64,000 nucleotides of DNA, taken from positions 1 through 64,000 of the forward strand of contig DATKMK010000049.1 in assembly GCA_035541895.1 (NCBI GenBank), given 5' to 3'. Origin of the DNA: DATKMK01 sp035541895 (GTDB lineage: Bacteria > Desulfobacterota > Binatia > HRBIN30 > JACQVA1). The position numbers and the translations under genes are program-made. A model generated the notes under the pieces. It did not search any database. It worked only from the letters and a program-made list of their open reading frames with translations, and was not told the origin of the DNA. This document shows, piece by piece, positions 27,592 to 35,773 of the stretch (within the stretch, counting starts at the first letter, position 1; every line of letters begins with the position of its first letter).

Positions 27592-28287
27592 TCACCGCAA
27601 GTGTGCGGACATGATGACGCGCGTGTGCACGGCGAACTGAGGAACCGCATCGGGGCTGATGTCAGCCGTGGGAATGGGCGCGTCGATGTAGAGATCAACG
27701 GCTTGGACACGGCCGTGGGCGCCGGAGCGCTCGACGGCGGTGACCGGAACGACCGGCACCCGCGCCGCCACTGCGAGGTGGAATCCGCCGTGCTTGAACG
27801 GGAGCAGCTCGCGAGCGTCGTGGTGCCTGCCTTCGGGGAAGACCAGCACCGAGAGGCCGCCACGAAGTTTGTCGGCCGCGGCGTTGAGGCTTCCGATGGC
27901 CGCGGGTGTGCGGCGCGTGTCGATGAACACATGGCCGGCGAGCAGCGCGATCCATGCGAAGATGGGAATTTTGCGAAGCTTCAGCGCCAGCACGGCGCGC
28001 CATTGCAGCGGTAACGCGGCGGCCAACGCGTAGCCGGCGAAATGCGAGTTGTGGTTGAGCATCAAGACGTACGCGCCGTCGCGCTGGAGCTGCTCGCGCC
28101 CGTGAACCCGCAGCCGCACGCCGCAACTCGCGAGAATCATGTGGCCCCACAAGCGCGAGTGGAGGCGATGGCCGATGCGGTGCGAGCCGGTGAGTACGGT
28201 GACGAGCAGCGAGGACGGAAACACGATGAGGGTCCAGAGCCCGATCATGGTGTAAATCCAGGCGAGGTAGAGGGCGCGGCATATCAT
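27592..28287 (-). CDS. PlsC-like acyltransferase with altered HX4D motif
   Basis: 231 residues from ATG 28287, which overlaps the upstream stop by ATGA. A hydrophobic segment near 8-33 is followed by the acyltransferase fold. Motif I reads NHNSHFAG: His 79 is present but the Asp expected four residues on is Ala 84. Motif III is FPEGRHHD at 150-157, keeping FPEG. PlsC enzymes acylate lysophosphatidate with the His-Asp pair; loss of Asp predicts weaker or different chemistry, as in divergent family members. It is coupled to an unknown secreted protein. Confidence 0.75.
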   Translation of the reverse strand: MICRALYLAWIYTMIGLWTLIVFPSSLLVTVLTGSHRIGHRLHSRLWGHMILASCGVRLRVHGREQLQRDGAYVLMLNHNSHFAGYALAAALPLQWRAVLALKLRKIPIFAWIALLAGHVFIDTRRTPAAIGSLNAAADKLRGGLSVLVFPEGRHHDARELLPFKHGGFHLAVAARVPVVPVTAVERSGAHGRVQAVDLYIDAPIPTADISPDAVPQFAVHTRVIMSAHLR

Positions 28288-29582
28288 CGCACGGTTACCA
28301 CCACCGTCGGTCGCTCTTCGAATCGACCGCGCGCGGACGTCGGATCGTCGAGGTTGCGGCCGCTGATCACCCACGCATGAGTCGTCAGGCGCAGCGCGCC
28401 GCGGGGAATGGATCCGCTCGCTCTATAGATGAAGCCATGATGGCCGAACTGTCCGGGCACCGATTCGGGCGGATCCGGCTGCGACATATCGTCGTTGTAG
28501 TACAGCTTCACGTTCTCAACCACGCCGGGATCGGCGGACAACCAGCCGAGCAAACCGACTTCGCGGTTGCGCAGCAGATACCACTGCAGCGGCTCCGATC
28601 CGCCGTGCGGGCCGCCGCGACCATCGATCTCGATCGCAGTTGGAATCTCCGGTGCGCTCGAAAACGTCAGGCCGCGCGCGTGCTCGTTGAGATCCATGGT
28701 CAGGTGCAGCGTTATCGACTTCAATAGGCTGGTGGCTCGTTCGGTTGTCCACACCGTGGTCGGAATGCTGAAGCCGTCGCGGTAATAGACAAAGCGATCC
28801 CGGTGCGGGCGTGTGTAGAGTCCGAACACGAGCCGCCCCCGCACCTCGACTTCGCGGACAATTCGCAGCGGCCCAACGTGGAGACCCGTGGTGCGGGCGA
28901 GGGTATCGTCTTCGGTGCGGCGAACGGTGCCGAGGCCGAAGGCGAGCTCGAGGTCGACGCGCGCTTTCGTGCGATCGAGGAGATTTTCAGCAGTCGACAG
29001 ATCGCCGAGTCGCAAGTCGTCGAACAGCGCGTGGTGCGGCGCATGTCGGGCCAGCAGATAGCGATCGCCACAAACCGCATCGTCGGACGGATCGTACGTG
29101 AGCGGCGACCGCGGCGGTGCACCGCTCGCGTCACGCTGAACATAGAGCCAACCGCTATGCGTACGGCTCCGAACTTCGACTTCGACCAGGCCGTCGGTGT
29201 CGGTAAGCCGCTCCTCGGCTGCAGCGTCGGCGGGCAACAGCAACAAGTCGTCGGCGTCGAAAGTCGGGTCGGGGTCGGCCACGGGTTCCGGTCCCGTCTC
29301 GTAGGCGTAGTGTAGGTCGCCCGAGCTGCCCCAGCGTTCATCGACTTGCGACGCGACGGGAACGCGCGTCCCGGAATTCGCGACAAAGGCGCGCAAAGTG
29401 GCTGGATTGCTGCCAAGCAGACGCGGCAGTTCGCGCCCGACGATCGCGATCAGCGACGGTGGGAGATCCTCGCCGTCTTGTGCGCGCACCGGCGCGGCAG
29501 CGAGCAGCACCGACCACGCGACCAGTGCTGCCGTCGGCCGACCGAGGCGGCGCGGCGCGGGTATGGACAATCGCTGCAGCAC
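28284..29582 (-). CDS. Unknown secreted protein coupled to the PlsC-like gene
   Basis: 432 residues with start GTG and signal PTAALVAWSVLLAAAPVRAQ. I do not recognise the family. The mature protein has acidic, Ca-site-like stretches (PDPTFDADDLLLLP) and many beta-type segments such as GPLRIVREVEVRGRLVFGLYTRPHRDRF and ENVKLYYNDDMSQPDPPES. It ends in a beta-rich region, EERPTVVVTVR. The ATGA overlap with the acyltransferase argues for a joint role, perhaps at the envelope. Confidence 0.65.
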   Translation of the reverse strand: MLQRLSIPAPRRLGRPTAALVAWSVLLAAAPVRAQDGEDLPPSLIAIVGRELPRLLGSNPATLRAFVANSGTRVPVASQVDERWGSSGDLHYAYETGPEPVADPDPTFDADDLLLLPADAAAEERLTDTDGLVEVEVRSRTHSGWLYVQRDASGAPPRSPLTYDPSDDAVCGDRYLLARHAPHHALFDDLRLGDLSTAENLLDRTKARVDLELAFGLGTVRRTEDDTLARTTGLHVGPLRIVREVEVRGRLVFGLYTRPHRDRFVYYRDGFSIPTTVWTTERATSLLKSITLHLTMDLNEHARGLTFSSAPEIPTAIEIDGRGGPHGGSEPLQWYLLRNREVGLLGWLSADPGVVENVKLYYNDDMSQPDPPESVPGQFGHHGFIYRASGSIPRGALRLTTHAWVISGRNLDDPTSARGRFEERPTVVVTVR

Positions 29583-29679
29583 GTTGTGAAGAGCCTCGTA
29601 ACTGCCACAACGATCTACGGCAAGTGTGGTGAGCCGGGGGGCGACGTGGTAGAGGCCGCTCTACTCGCGGTGAGGCCCG

Positions 29680-30672
29680 ATGAAGGTCGTGGCGTATTTC
29701 AAATTGAACGAAGTGCGATGGGTGCTGGCCGACAGCGACGTGGCCGAGTTGCAGCGACGCTGTCCGGGCGTCACCATCGTCTCCATCGAAGCCGAAGCCC
29801 GGCTGCCCGACCAATTGCGTGACGGCGAGGTCTTCGTCGGCTGGCATTTCCCGCGTGAGTTGTTCGCCGGGGCGCGTCGTCTGCGCTGGGTGCACTCGGC
29901 GTCGGCTGGGATTGAAGCGAATTTGTTTCCCGAGTTGGTTGCCAGCGGTGTCGTGCTCACCAATTCGGCCGGGCTGCATTCGGTGTCGATCCCCGAACAC
30001 GTCCTCGCGTTGATGCTGGCGCTGAGTCGCGGTCTGCCGACTGCGTTGCGGCAGCAGCAGGAACGGCGCTGGGATCGCTTCGGTATCATTGCGGCGGGCA
30101 TTCGCGAACTCACGGGCTCGAATCTGGCGATCCTGGGTGCCGGCGCGATCGGTCGTGCGCTCGCGCGTACAGCTGCGGCGCTTGGGATGCACGTGCGTGC
30201 CATGCGCAATCGACCTGAGCGCGGCGTGTCGGGCGCAGAGGCGGTGGTGGGCCCGAACGGGTTGCACGAGCTGCTCGGCTGGGCGCACTTCGTGGTGCTG
30301 GCCGTGCCGTTGACGGCGCAGACGCGGCGGTTGATCGGGCCGGCTGAGTTGCGGGCGATGCGTTCCGACGCCTACCTCGTCAACATTGCGCGAGGCGAAG
30401 TCGTCGACGAAGCCGCTTTGGTGGACGCACTACGCCGCGGAGCGATTGCGGGTGCCGGGCTCGACGTGTTTTCGGCCGAGCCGCTGCCGGAGGATTCCGA
30501 ACTGTGGACGGTGCCGAATCTGATCATCACGCCCCACATCTCGGGGTACACGCCCGACTATTTCGCGAAGGTGTTGACGCTTTTCGGCGAGAATCTCGAA
30601 CGGTTCGTCGCCGGACAACGGCTGCGCAACGTGGTCGACAAGCAACGCGGCTATGCGGACACCGACGAATAG
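29680..30672 (+). CDS. D-2-hydroxyacid dehydrogenase
   Basis: 330 residues. The NAD fingerprint is LGAGAIGRALARTAAALG; the catalytic Arg is in VNIARGEVVDEAALVDAL, Glu in DVFSAEPLPEDS and His in ITPHISGYTPDY. This is the full catalytic set of the family, which interconverts 2-oxoacids and D-2-hydroxyacids; the substrate is not predictable. It begins 98 bp from the divergent secreted-protein gene and is followed 52 bp later by a small DUF3553-like gene. Confidence 0.92.
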   Translation: MKVVAYFKLNEVRWVLADSDVAELQRRCPGVTIVSIEAEARLPDQLRDGEVFVGWHFPRELFAGARRLRWVHSASAGIEANLFPELVASGVVLTNSAGLHSVSIPEHVLALMLALSRGLPTALRQQQERRWDRFGIIAAGIRELTGSNLAILGAGAIGRALARTAAALGMHVRAMRNRPERGVSGAEAVVGPNGLHELLGWAHFVVLAVPLTAQTRRLIGPAELRAMRSDAYLVNIARGEVVDEAALVDALRRGAIAGAGLDVFSAEPLPEDSELWTVPNLIITPHISGYTPDYFAKVLTLFGENLERFVAGQRLRNVVDKQRGYADTDE

Positions 30673-30723
30673 ACCTTTCGAGGTTTGAGCCGCTGTGCTA
30701 CTCGACGACCGTCACAATTCGTC

Positions 30724-31017
30724 ATGCCCATTGTGAACGACAAGCGCCTGTATCTGCGCCTCGGCGACAAGGTGAGCCATCGCGGTTACGCGCAATGGGG
30801 TGAGGGCGTGGTAGTGGAGGAGATGACGTCGAGCGTGCCGGGCGGCACGTGTCTGGTGCGGATCAAGTTCCAAGACGGGCGCCAGCGCACGTTCAACAAC
30901 GACATGGAAAACGAGCTGTGCTGCTACTACTTCGGCGTGCGGAAGTTCTGGGAGTTCGATCCCGAGACGTTCGAGCCGACGCCGCGGACGCGACGGCGTC
31001 GGTTGACCTCGCGCTGA
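30724..31017 (+). CDS. Small DUF3553-like protein
   Basis: 97 residues from ATG 30724; a longer reading from 30685 adds a basic leader without a ribosome site. The sequence LRLGDKVSHRGYAQWGEGVVVEEM, then CLVRIKFQDGRQRTFNNDMENELCCYYFGV resembles small beta domains of the DUF3553 type, in which a GxGxV turn sits in an SH3-like fold. The C-terminus is basic (RTRRRRL), possibly nucleic-acid binding. Function unknown. The stop nearly meets the stop of the convergent gene at 31019. Confidence 0.6.
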   Translation: MPIVNDKRLYLRLGDKVSHRGYAQWGEGVVVEEMTSSVPGGTCLVRIKFQDGRQRTFNNDMENELCCYYFGVRKFWEFDPETFEPTPRTRRRRLTSR

Positions 31018-31018
31018 G

Positions 31019-31576
31019 TCAGGCTTGCGCTGCGATGGCGCGGCCGTGCGCGATACCTTCGGGCGAGAGATAGTCGACGACGAAGCGGTGCAGCGCCTTG
31101 ATGGCCGCGTTGACGTCGTCGAACAGCGCCTCGCGCACCCACTCGCCGTCGACCCAGCAATCGAATGACGGCGCTTCGCCGAGCGCCAATTCGAGAATGC
31201 GCTCACCGATCGGGGTGCCGGTGATCAGTACGCGAATGGTCCGTCCGGAATCCATGATCGCGCCGCGAGCGTAGGGCGGCAGATTGATCAGTTGCTTGAT
31301 CCGTTCGAGTTCGCGAGCGGGATAAGTTGTCTCGGCCAACTGCACGTAGCCCCATCCGCCCTCGGGAGGATTGGCCTGCTGTACCAACCGGAGATTGTTG
31401 TCGGTGAGGCGCTCGCGGGCACGGTCTTGTTCGAAGTCATGTGCGACGGTGAAGAAGCTGGTGCCAGCCGGCGCTTGAGTGAGCGGCGGCTTCGGCCGAT
31501 TCTTCGGCGTAGTCTCGACCCACCAGCGGTCGGCGACTTTTGCTTCGCTCTTGGAGTCGGCGGGCTTGGTCGGCAT
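31019..31576 (-). CDS. Hypothetical cytoplasmic protein downstream of the small zincin
   Basis: 185 residues, not recognised. The N-terminus is polar (PADSKSEAKVADRWWVETTPKNRPKPP); the middle has GGWGYVQLAETTYPARELERIKQLINL and the C-terminal half GRTIRVLITGTPIGERILELAL. It starts 6 bp after the zincin stop on the same strand, so the two form a two-gene cassette. No signal peptide or membrane segment is seen. Confidence 0.6.
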   Translation of the reverse strand: MPTKPADSKSEAKVADRWWVETTPKNRPKPPLTQAPAGTSFFTVAHDFEQDRARERLTDNNLRLVQQANPPEGGWGYVQLAETTYPARELERIKQLINLPPYARGAIMDSGRTIRVLITGTPIGERILELALGEAPSFDCWVDGEWVREALFDDVNAAIKALHRFVVDYLSPEGIAHGRAIAAQA

Positions 31577-31582
31577 GCTGAC

Positions 31583-32023
31583 CTACGCGCGACGCCGCTT
31601 GGCGCGGGCGTATCCGTTGCCGTTGATCGCGGAGCCGTTGGCGCGCGTGTGACTGGTGCCGTTCATGCGCATCATGCGGTAGGCGAAGACATCGGCCTTG
31701 CGCTCGGCGTCCGCCCAAAAGATGTAGTGCCCCATCTCGTGAAACACCATGTTGACCCATTGGCGTTCGGAGTTGTACTTGCGACCGTTCTTCCAGTTCT
31801 CCGGATGCACCAAATGGATCTTGCCGTTCTCGTAAGTCTTGCCGCCGGTGCGACCCCAGTCGATGTACTCGAACCACTCGACCCGCGGTCGTCGCAGGTT
31901 GAAGAAGCGACACAATTGTCCGACCGCGCGATTGAAGTCGGCGGGCCGATGCTCCTGAAAGAACACGCTGAAGAGCTTCGTGATCATCCTCCGATCCCGC
32001 AGTGTCGGCAGCATCATGCGCAT
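31583..32023 (-). CDS. Small HExxH metallopeptidase-like protein
   Basis: 146 residues from ATG 32023, chosen because GGAG lies 6 nt upstream and a strong promoter lies at 32061-32089; a longer reading to 32149 would start before that promoter. The core is MVFHEMGHYIFWADAERKAD: H95-E96-xx-H99 followed by E107 and ERKADVFAYR. The helix E-x2-A-D-x-FA resembles the third-ligand helix of ImmA/IrrE-like zincins, but the loop between is only about 8 residues instead of a longer insert. The tail is Gly/Asn/Arg rich. No antitoxin or HTH partner is adjacent. Confidence 0.65.
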   Translation of the reverse strand: MRMMLPTLRDRRMITKLFSVFFQEHRPADFNRAVGQLCRFFNLRRPRVEWFEYIDWGRTGGKTYENGKIHLVHPENWKNGRKYNSERQWVNMVFHEMGHYIFWADAERKADVFAYRMMRMNGTSHTRANGSAINGNGYARAKRRRA

Positions 32024-32060
32024 GGGAAAACTCCGCAACCAAACCCAACGACGGCGCCGG

Positions 32061-32089
32061 AGAATAGTGTTCCGAAGCGAAATTGTCAA
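32061..32089 (-). promoter_or_regulatory. Sigma70-type promoter for the zincin cassette
   Basis: On the minus strand TTGACA (32089-32084) and TATTCT (32066-32061) are separated by exactly 17 bp, a near-consensus pair. Expected transcription starts near 32054, about 30 nt before the ATG at 32023. The surrounding 32040-32276 stretch is AT-rich compared with its neighbours. Confidence 0.75.
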
Positions 32090-32276
32090 CGTCGACTTGG
32101 TCTGCAGCATCATTCTTTGATGAATACGAATCTTACGTGATATCTGCAAGTTGCACGAGATACATAATCTAAATACTTGGATGTGATGCCGGCGAACTTG
32201 ATGAAATTTTCACGACGAGATCGCAGGTTGATGCGGGATAGAATGTGCCTCGTCGCTCGGCTATGATTGCCGGCGC

Positions 32277-33062
32277 ATGTATCCGGTGATTCTGCGGTTG
32301 GGACCGCTGACGATCTACAGTTACGGGACGATGATGGCCGTGGCCTTCCTGGTCGCCGCCTACCTCACGGGCAAGGAATTGGATCGCAAGGGGCTGCCCG
32401 AGAGTGCCGCGTCGACGATGGTGTTTTGGGCCGCCATCGGCGGTCTCGCGGGCGCGCGGCTCTTGACGATCCTGGAAGACTTCTCGGCGTTTGTCCACGA
32501 CCCGATCCGATTCATCGTCAGTGGGGCGGGCTTCGTTTGGTACGGCGGGTTGATTGGCGGCTTCGTAGCGGTGACGTGGTGCATGCGACGGTTGGGGCTT
32601 CCGTTCTTGCGCACGGTCGATTGCGTTGCGCCGGGGCTGTCGCTTGGTCACGCGATCGGCCGGATCGGCTGCCAACTCGCCGGCGATGGGGACTGGGGGC
32701 GAGTGACGACGGCGCCGTGGGGGATGGCGTATCCCAATGCGATCGTGGGATGGAACTATCCGCCGGGTGTGCGAGTGCATCCAGCGCCGGTGTACGAGAC
32801 CCTCATCTACACCGCGATCTTTGGCTTGTTGTGGGCTTTGCGCAAGCGCGATCACGCCGACGGCTCGCTGTTTTGGTGGTATCTCGTGCTGGCATCGGGC
32901 GCGCGGTTCTTGATTGAGTTCGTTCGCATCAATCGTCCGGTCGCGGGTGGACTGACGCTCGCGCAGTTGATGAGCATCGGCCTCGTCGCCGTCGGTGTGT
33001 GGCGATTGATGGCGTCGCAGACACGGGCCCGCGCTCGCGGGCCCGTCCACTCAACGCCATGA
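32277..33062 (+). CDS. lgt: Prolipoprotein diacylglyceryl transferase Lgt
   Basis: 261 residues with about seven membrane helices. Lgt landmarks are the N-terminal MYPVILRLGPLTIYSYGTMMA, the conserved FVWYGGLIGGF segment and SLGHAIGRIGCQLAGDGDWGR, followed by VHPAPVYETLIYT and SGARFLIEFVR. Lgt transfers diacylglycerol to the lipobox Cys of prelipoproteins at the inner membrane; several lipoproteins in this window need it. It overlaps the thioredoxin-like gene by ATGA and carries an 11-bp hairpin in its last codons. Confidence 0.94.
   Translation: MYPVILRLGPLTIYSYGTMMAVAFLVAAYLTGKELDRKGLPESAASTMVFWAAIGGLAGARLLTILEDFSAFVHDPIRFIVSGAGFVWYGGLIGGFVAVTWCMRRLGLPFLRTVDCVAPGLSLGHAIGRIGCQLAGDGDWGRVTTAPWGMAYPNAIVGWNYPPGVRVHPAPVYETLIYTAIFGLLWALRKRDHADGSLFWWYLVLASGARFLIEFVRINRPVAGGLTLAQLMSIGLVAVGVWRLMASQTRARARGPVHSTP
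33023..33046 (+). repeat. Strong hairpin at the lgt end
   Basis: ACGGGCCCGCG (33023-33033) and CGCGGGCCCGT (33036-33046) form an 11-bp perfect GC-rich inverted repeat with a 2-nt centre, 12 nt before the next ATG. It lies inside coding sequence. No T-run follows, so it is more likely to modulate translation coupling or mRNA stability than to terminate. Confidence 0.5.
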
Positions 33063-33616
33063 TGCAGCGGTGGGGAGTCGGTGCCGCGATCATTGCGGTC
33101 GGTCTGATTGCGGCGACCTGGTTTGGAGCCAAGCCCGCCCGGCACACCGGTTTTCCGGCGCCCGACTTCAGCGCGGCAGATTTGCGTGGCAGTGTGCAAC
33201 GTCTCTCCGACTATCGCGGGAAGATCGTGTTTCTCAACGTCTGGGCCACGTGGTGTCCGCCCTGTCGGATGGAAATGCCGTCGATGGAGCAACTCTATCG
33301 GCGCTTTAAAGATCGTGATTTCGTCATGCTCGCGGTCAGCCAGGATACCGACGGGCCGGCGGCGGTGCGCGCGTTGGTCGAGCAGGTGGGAGTGACGTTT
33401 CCAGTACTGATCGATCCCGATGGCGAAGTGTCTCGACGCTACGGAGTCACCGGATACCCCGAAACGTTCGTCATCGATCGCGATGGCAAGGTGATCGAGC
33501 ACTTCATCGGACCCGAAGATTGGGGCAGCACGCGCAGCTACCAGTACTTCGCGCATCTTTTGCAGGCCGATTCGAACCCGCAACAGGTGCGCGCGGACCC
33601 CGCGGTTGGCAGCTAA
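33059..33616 (+). CDS. TlpA/ResA-like thioredoxin-fold protein
   Basis: 185 residues from ATG 33059 overlapping the lgt stop; a second ATG follows at once. A single N-terminal helix (WGVGAAIIAVGLIAATWFG) anchors or exports the protein, then AlkC/TlpA-type sequence PAPDFSAADLRGSVQRLSDYRGK leads to WATWCPPC (Trp 65, CPPC 66-69), the redox active site. Later GVTGYPETFVIDRDGKVIEHFIG has the conserved cis-Pro region. It likely reduces periplasmic disulfides, for example in cytochrome maturation. Confidence 0.92.
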   Translation: MMQRWGVGAAIIAVGLIAATWFGAKPARHTGFPAPDFSAADLRGSVQRLSDYRGKIVFLNVWATWCPPCRMEMPSMEQLYRRFKDRDFVMLAVSQDTDGPAAVRALVEQVGVTFPVLIDPDGEVSRRYGVTGYPETFVIDRDGKVIEHFIGPEDWGSTRSYQYFAHLLQADSNPQQVRADPAVGS

Positions 33617-34925
33617 GCGATTGAGCGACGGGTTCCGGCATCGACGCTCCGTCGCCGTGCGGTGGTGGGTTGGTGCGGCGGCTGCACTCGCAGGCATCGG
33701 CCTGGCATCGACGCTGCGGGCCGAAACATTTTCGGTCGACTACATCGTGACCATCGATGCGGCCAATCCCGCGGTCGCGCAGGTGCGTTGGGAGCTGGCG
33801 GGAATCGACGAGATCGCGGACCTGCTTCTGCATATCGAGCCGGGACGCTTCGACGCCTTCGATGGAACCGGAACGATTACTCAGACGGCGGACCAAGTTC
33901 ATTGGGTGCCAGGTGCCCCCTACGCGCACCTGACCTACCGAGTGCAGATCGATCATTCGCGTGGGCGACAAAAGCGCTACGACAGTTACGCATCGCCTGA
34001 GTGGATCATCACGCGAGGGCGAGATTTGTTTCCGCGGATCCGTCTCAGCTACCGGCCGCGCGGGAAGGAGCGGCCGAAGTCCCGAGCGCGTCTGCGGTTT
34101 CGATTGCCGGCCGGATGGACGAGCATGACCGCGCACGAATTGTTGGGCGCCGATCTGTTTCAGCTTGCGAGCCGAAACAGTGTCCTCGACCGTCCCACGG
34201 GTTGGATGATCCTCGGCAAGTTCGACGCGCGCCGACAAGAGATTGCGGGCACGATGGTGACGATCGCTCGGCCGCGCAATATCGGCATCGCCGCCAGCGA
34301 GATCTTCAACTTGTTCACGACGACACTCCCCGGATTGACGAAGCTCTTTTCGCATCCGCAAGCGCGCCTGCTGATCGTCAATGGACCGGACCCGATGTGG
34401 CATGGAGGGATCAGCGGGAAGGACTCGTTTTTCATGCACGCCAAGCGGCCGCTGCGAACACCCGACCGGACCTCCCCCTACCTGCACGAGCTGTTTCACG
34501 TGTTGCAGCCCTACCGGCCGGCCGCCGATGCGGATTGGATCGAGGAGGGCTTGGCAGAGTATTACTCGCTGGAACTGCAGCGGCGCGCGGGCTTGCTGGA
34601 TGCATCGGAGTTTTCGCTCGGTCTCGAGTACTTCAAACGCTTCGGGCTGTGGCACGTCGATCTCACCACTCAACAGGATAACGCCGCGACCAACAACAGC
34701 GCGCCGCTCATCATGTTCGCAATCGACCAACGTGTGCAGCGCGCGACAGCCGGCGCGCGCCGGCTCGACGATGTCGTCATTGCCCTCGCGCGAGACGGCG
34801 GGGTCGTGTCGACTGAGAGCTTTCAGCGCGTGGTCGAGCGTGTCGCCGGCAAGCGATTCCGATTATTTTTTCAGCGACACGTTCGCAACTGCGAACCGCC
34901 GCGCTTCCCCGATATCGGAGAATAG
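33606..34925 (+). CDS. Secreted M1/M61-like zinc metallopeptidase-type protein
   Basis: Up to 439 residues from TTG 33606; the overlap with the thioredoxin gene makes later starts possible (TTG 33621 or GTG at the signal region). The signal RWWVGAAAALAGIGLASTLRA precedes an N-terminal beta domain (ETFSVDYIVTIDAANPAVAQVRWELAG) like those of M61 peptidases. The gluzincin motif is HELFH at about 294-298 with DWIEEGLAEYYSLEL supplying the third ligand. Substrate is unknown; M61 relatives are aminopeptidases. Confidence 0.72.
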   Translation: MAAKRLSDGFRHRRSVAVRWWVGAAAALAGIGLASTLRAETFSVDYIVTIDAANPAVAQVRWELAGIDEIADLLLHIEPGRFDAFDGTGTITQTADQVHWVPGAPYAHLTYRVQIDHSRGRQKRYDSYASPEWIITRGRDLFPRIRLSYRPRGKERPKSRARLRFRLPAGWTSMTAHELLGADLFQLASRNSVLDRPTGWMILGKFDARRQEIAGTMVTIARPRNIGIAASEIFNLFTTTLPGLTKLFSHPQARLLIVNGPDPMWHGGISGKDSFFMHAKRPLRTPDRTSPYLHELFHVLQPYRPAADADWIEEGLAEYYSLELQRRAGLLDASEFSLGLEYFKRFGLWHVDLTTQQDNAATNNSAPLIMFAIDQRVQRATAGARRLDDVVIALARDGGVVSTESFQRVVERVAGKRFRLFFQRHVRNCEPPRFPDIGE

Positions 34926-35027
34926 GGTCAGGGGTACCGGAAGCTCAGAGCGACCGGAGGCACCGATGCGTCGACCGGACTACACGCGGCCTGAGGAAAT
35001 GAATTCTACCGTGATCGTAGTGTGGCG

Positions 35028-35270
35028 CTACGATTCTTTGTGCAGGAGCCCGTTTCCAGCGCCCAGGAGATCGACCGGGATTGAGGCCTGAGCGGCCAGA
35101 ACTTGCATCGCTTTGCGCGCGAGGCGGCTGGGCTCGATGTGCCCGTTCTCCCAGCGGTTAACCGTCGACACGGTTACCCCGATGGCGTGGGCGAATTCCT
35201 CCTGCGTCATGTTGAGACGACGCCGCAAGAGCGCTACCGGTGCTCCGTTGTTCTGCTTCTCAAACGACAT
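35028..35270 (-). CDS. Small XRE-family HTH protein
   Basis: 80 residues. A Cro/CI HTH fills the centre: LRRRLNMTQEEFAHAIGVTVSTVNRWENGHIEPSRLARKAM. The short C-terminal tail carries no other domain. It lies 21 bp after a 60-codon reading on the same strand. The size and pairing recall HTH antitoxins or DUF-type plasmid regulators, but no toxin family is recognised next to it. Confidence 0.8.
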   Translation of the reverse strand: MSFEKQNNGAPVALLRRRLNMTQEEFAHAIGVTVSTVNRWENGHIEPSRLARKAMQVLAAQASIPVDLLGAGNGLLHKES

Positions 35271-35291
35271 AGTCCTCCTCCTCAGCCGGCA

Positions 35292-35474
35292 TCATCCCTT
35301 CACCTCACCAGGTGCTAGAAGCGTGAGCACGGCACGTGCCAGTATCTTGCCGCGGAGGAACCGAAGTCGACCCAGCAGAGCGAGATGTTCGGGCGTCAAT
35401 TCCTTAACGTGGCGATGGAATTCGGGCACCGAATGCAAGCAAGTGTCTGCTATGTGATTCATTCGAAGCAGCAC
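35292..35474 (-). CDS. Possible small protein upstream of the HTH gene
   Basis: 60 residues, or 56 from Met 5. The sequence NHIADTCLHSVPEFHRHVKELTPEHLALLGRLRFLRGKILARAVL is helical and amphipathic with no known motif. Its position 21 bp before the HTH gene suggests an operon. Short length and lack of homology recall make this tentative; it could also be a 5' leader of the HTH mRNA. Confidence 0.35.
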   Translation of the reverse strand: MLLRMNHIADTCLHSVPEFHRHVKELTPEHLALLGRLRFLRGKILARAVLTLLAPGEVKG

Positions 35475-35523
35475 GTCGCACTGGAAACTGTACCCAATAT
35501 ACGTTAGTCTGGGAGGCGTGACA

Positions 35524-35672
35524 TAGGCCTAATCCTCAGAAACGAGGAGCGGAGGAACCACAGTACGTTTTGGGGTGAACCCCGGCAGCAGCACGTGCCG
35601 GACGGGCAACTCTTTGAGCCCGAACCCGTCAGCTAACTTCGTCGGCCTTCAAGGAGAGGAGCTAAACTGGGT
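35524..35672 (+). promoter_or_regulatory. Cyclic di-AMP riboswitch (ydaO-yuaA class)
   Basis: The RNA carries the class-specific conserved blocks in order: GCGGAGGAACCA (about 35549-35560), TTTTGGGGTGAACC near 35568-35581, GCCGGACGGGCAACTCTTTG near 35597-35616, then GAGCCCGAACCCGTCAGCTA and ACTTCGTCGGC near 35617-35645, and GGAGAGGAG (35653-35661). The pseudoknot-forming CCCGAACCCGTCAGCTAAC segment matches the Bacillus ydaO leader as I remember it. The next gene, rlpA, is a common target of this class in cell-wall control. A terminator follows directly. Confidence 0.88.
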
Positions 35673-35673
35673 G

Positions 35674-35708
35674 GAGCCAGGGGAGCAATCCTCGGGCTCT
35701 TCTTGTTT
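35674..35708 (+). terminator. Intrinsic terminator of the riboswitch expression platform
   Basis: GAGCC (35674-35678) and GGCTC (35695-35699) close a stem that continues through GGGGA/TCCTC around a GCAA loop, followed by a T-rich run ending at 35708. Placement between the aptamer and rlpA fits transcription attenuation: ligand binding would favour this hairpin, lowering rlpA expression, as described for ydaO-class switches. Confidence 0.75.
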
Positions 35709-35773
35709 GGCGGTTGTGGTGTTGGGCGGCGCGGAACCTCTCCCCTGTTATGTCACAGGAAGGAGAGCTGATC

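Noticed and set aside
35270..35292. A toxin-antitoxin pair formed by the HTH gene and its small neighbour
   Set aside because: The neighbour has no toxin motif, and size and order alone are not enough.
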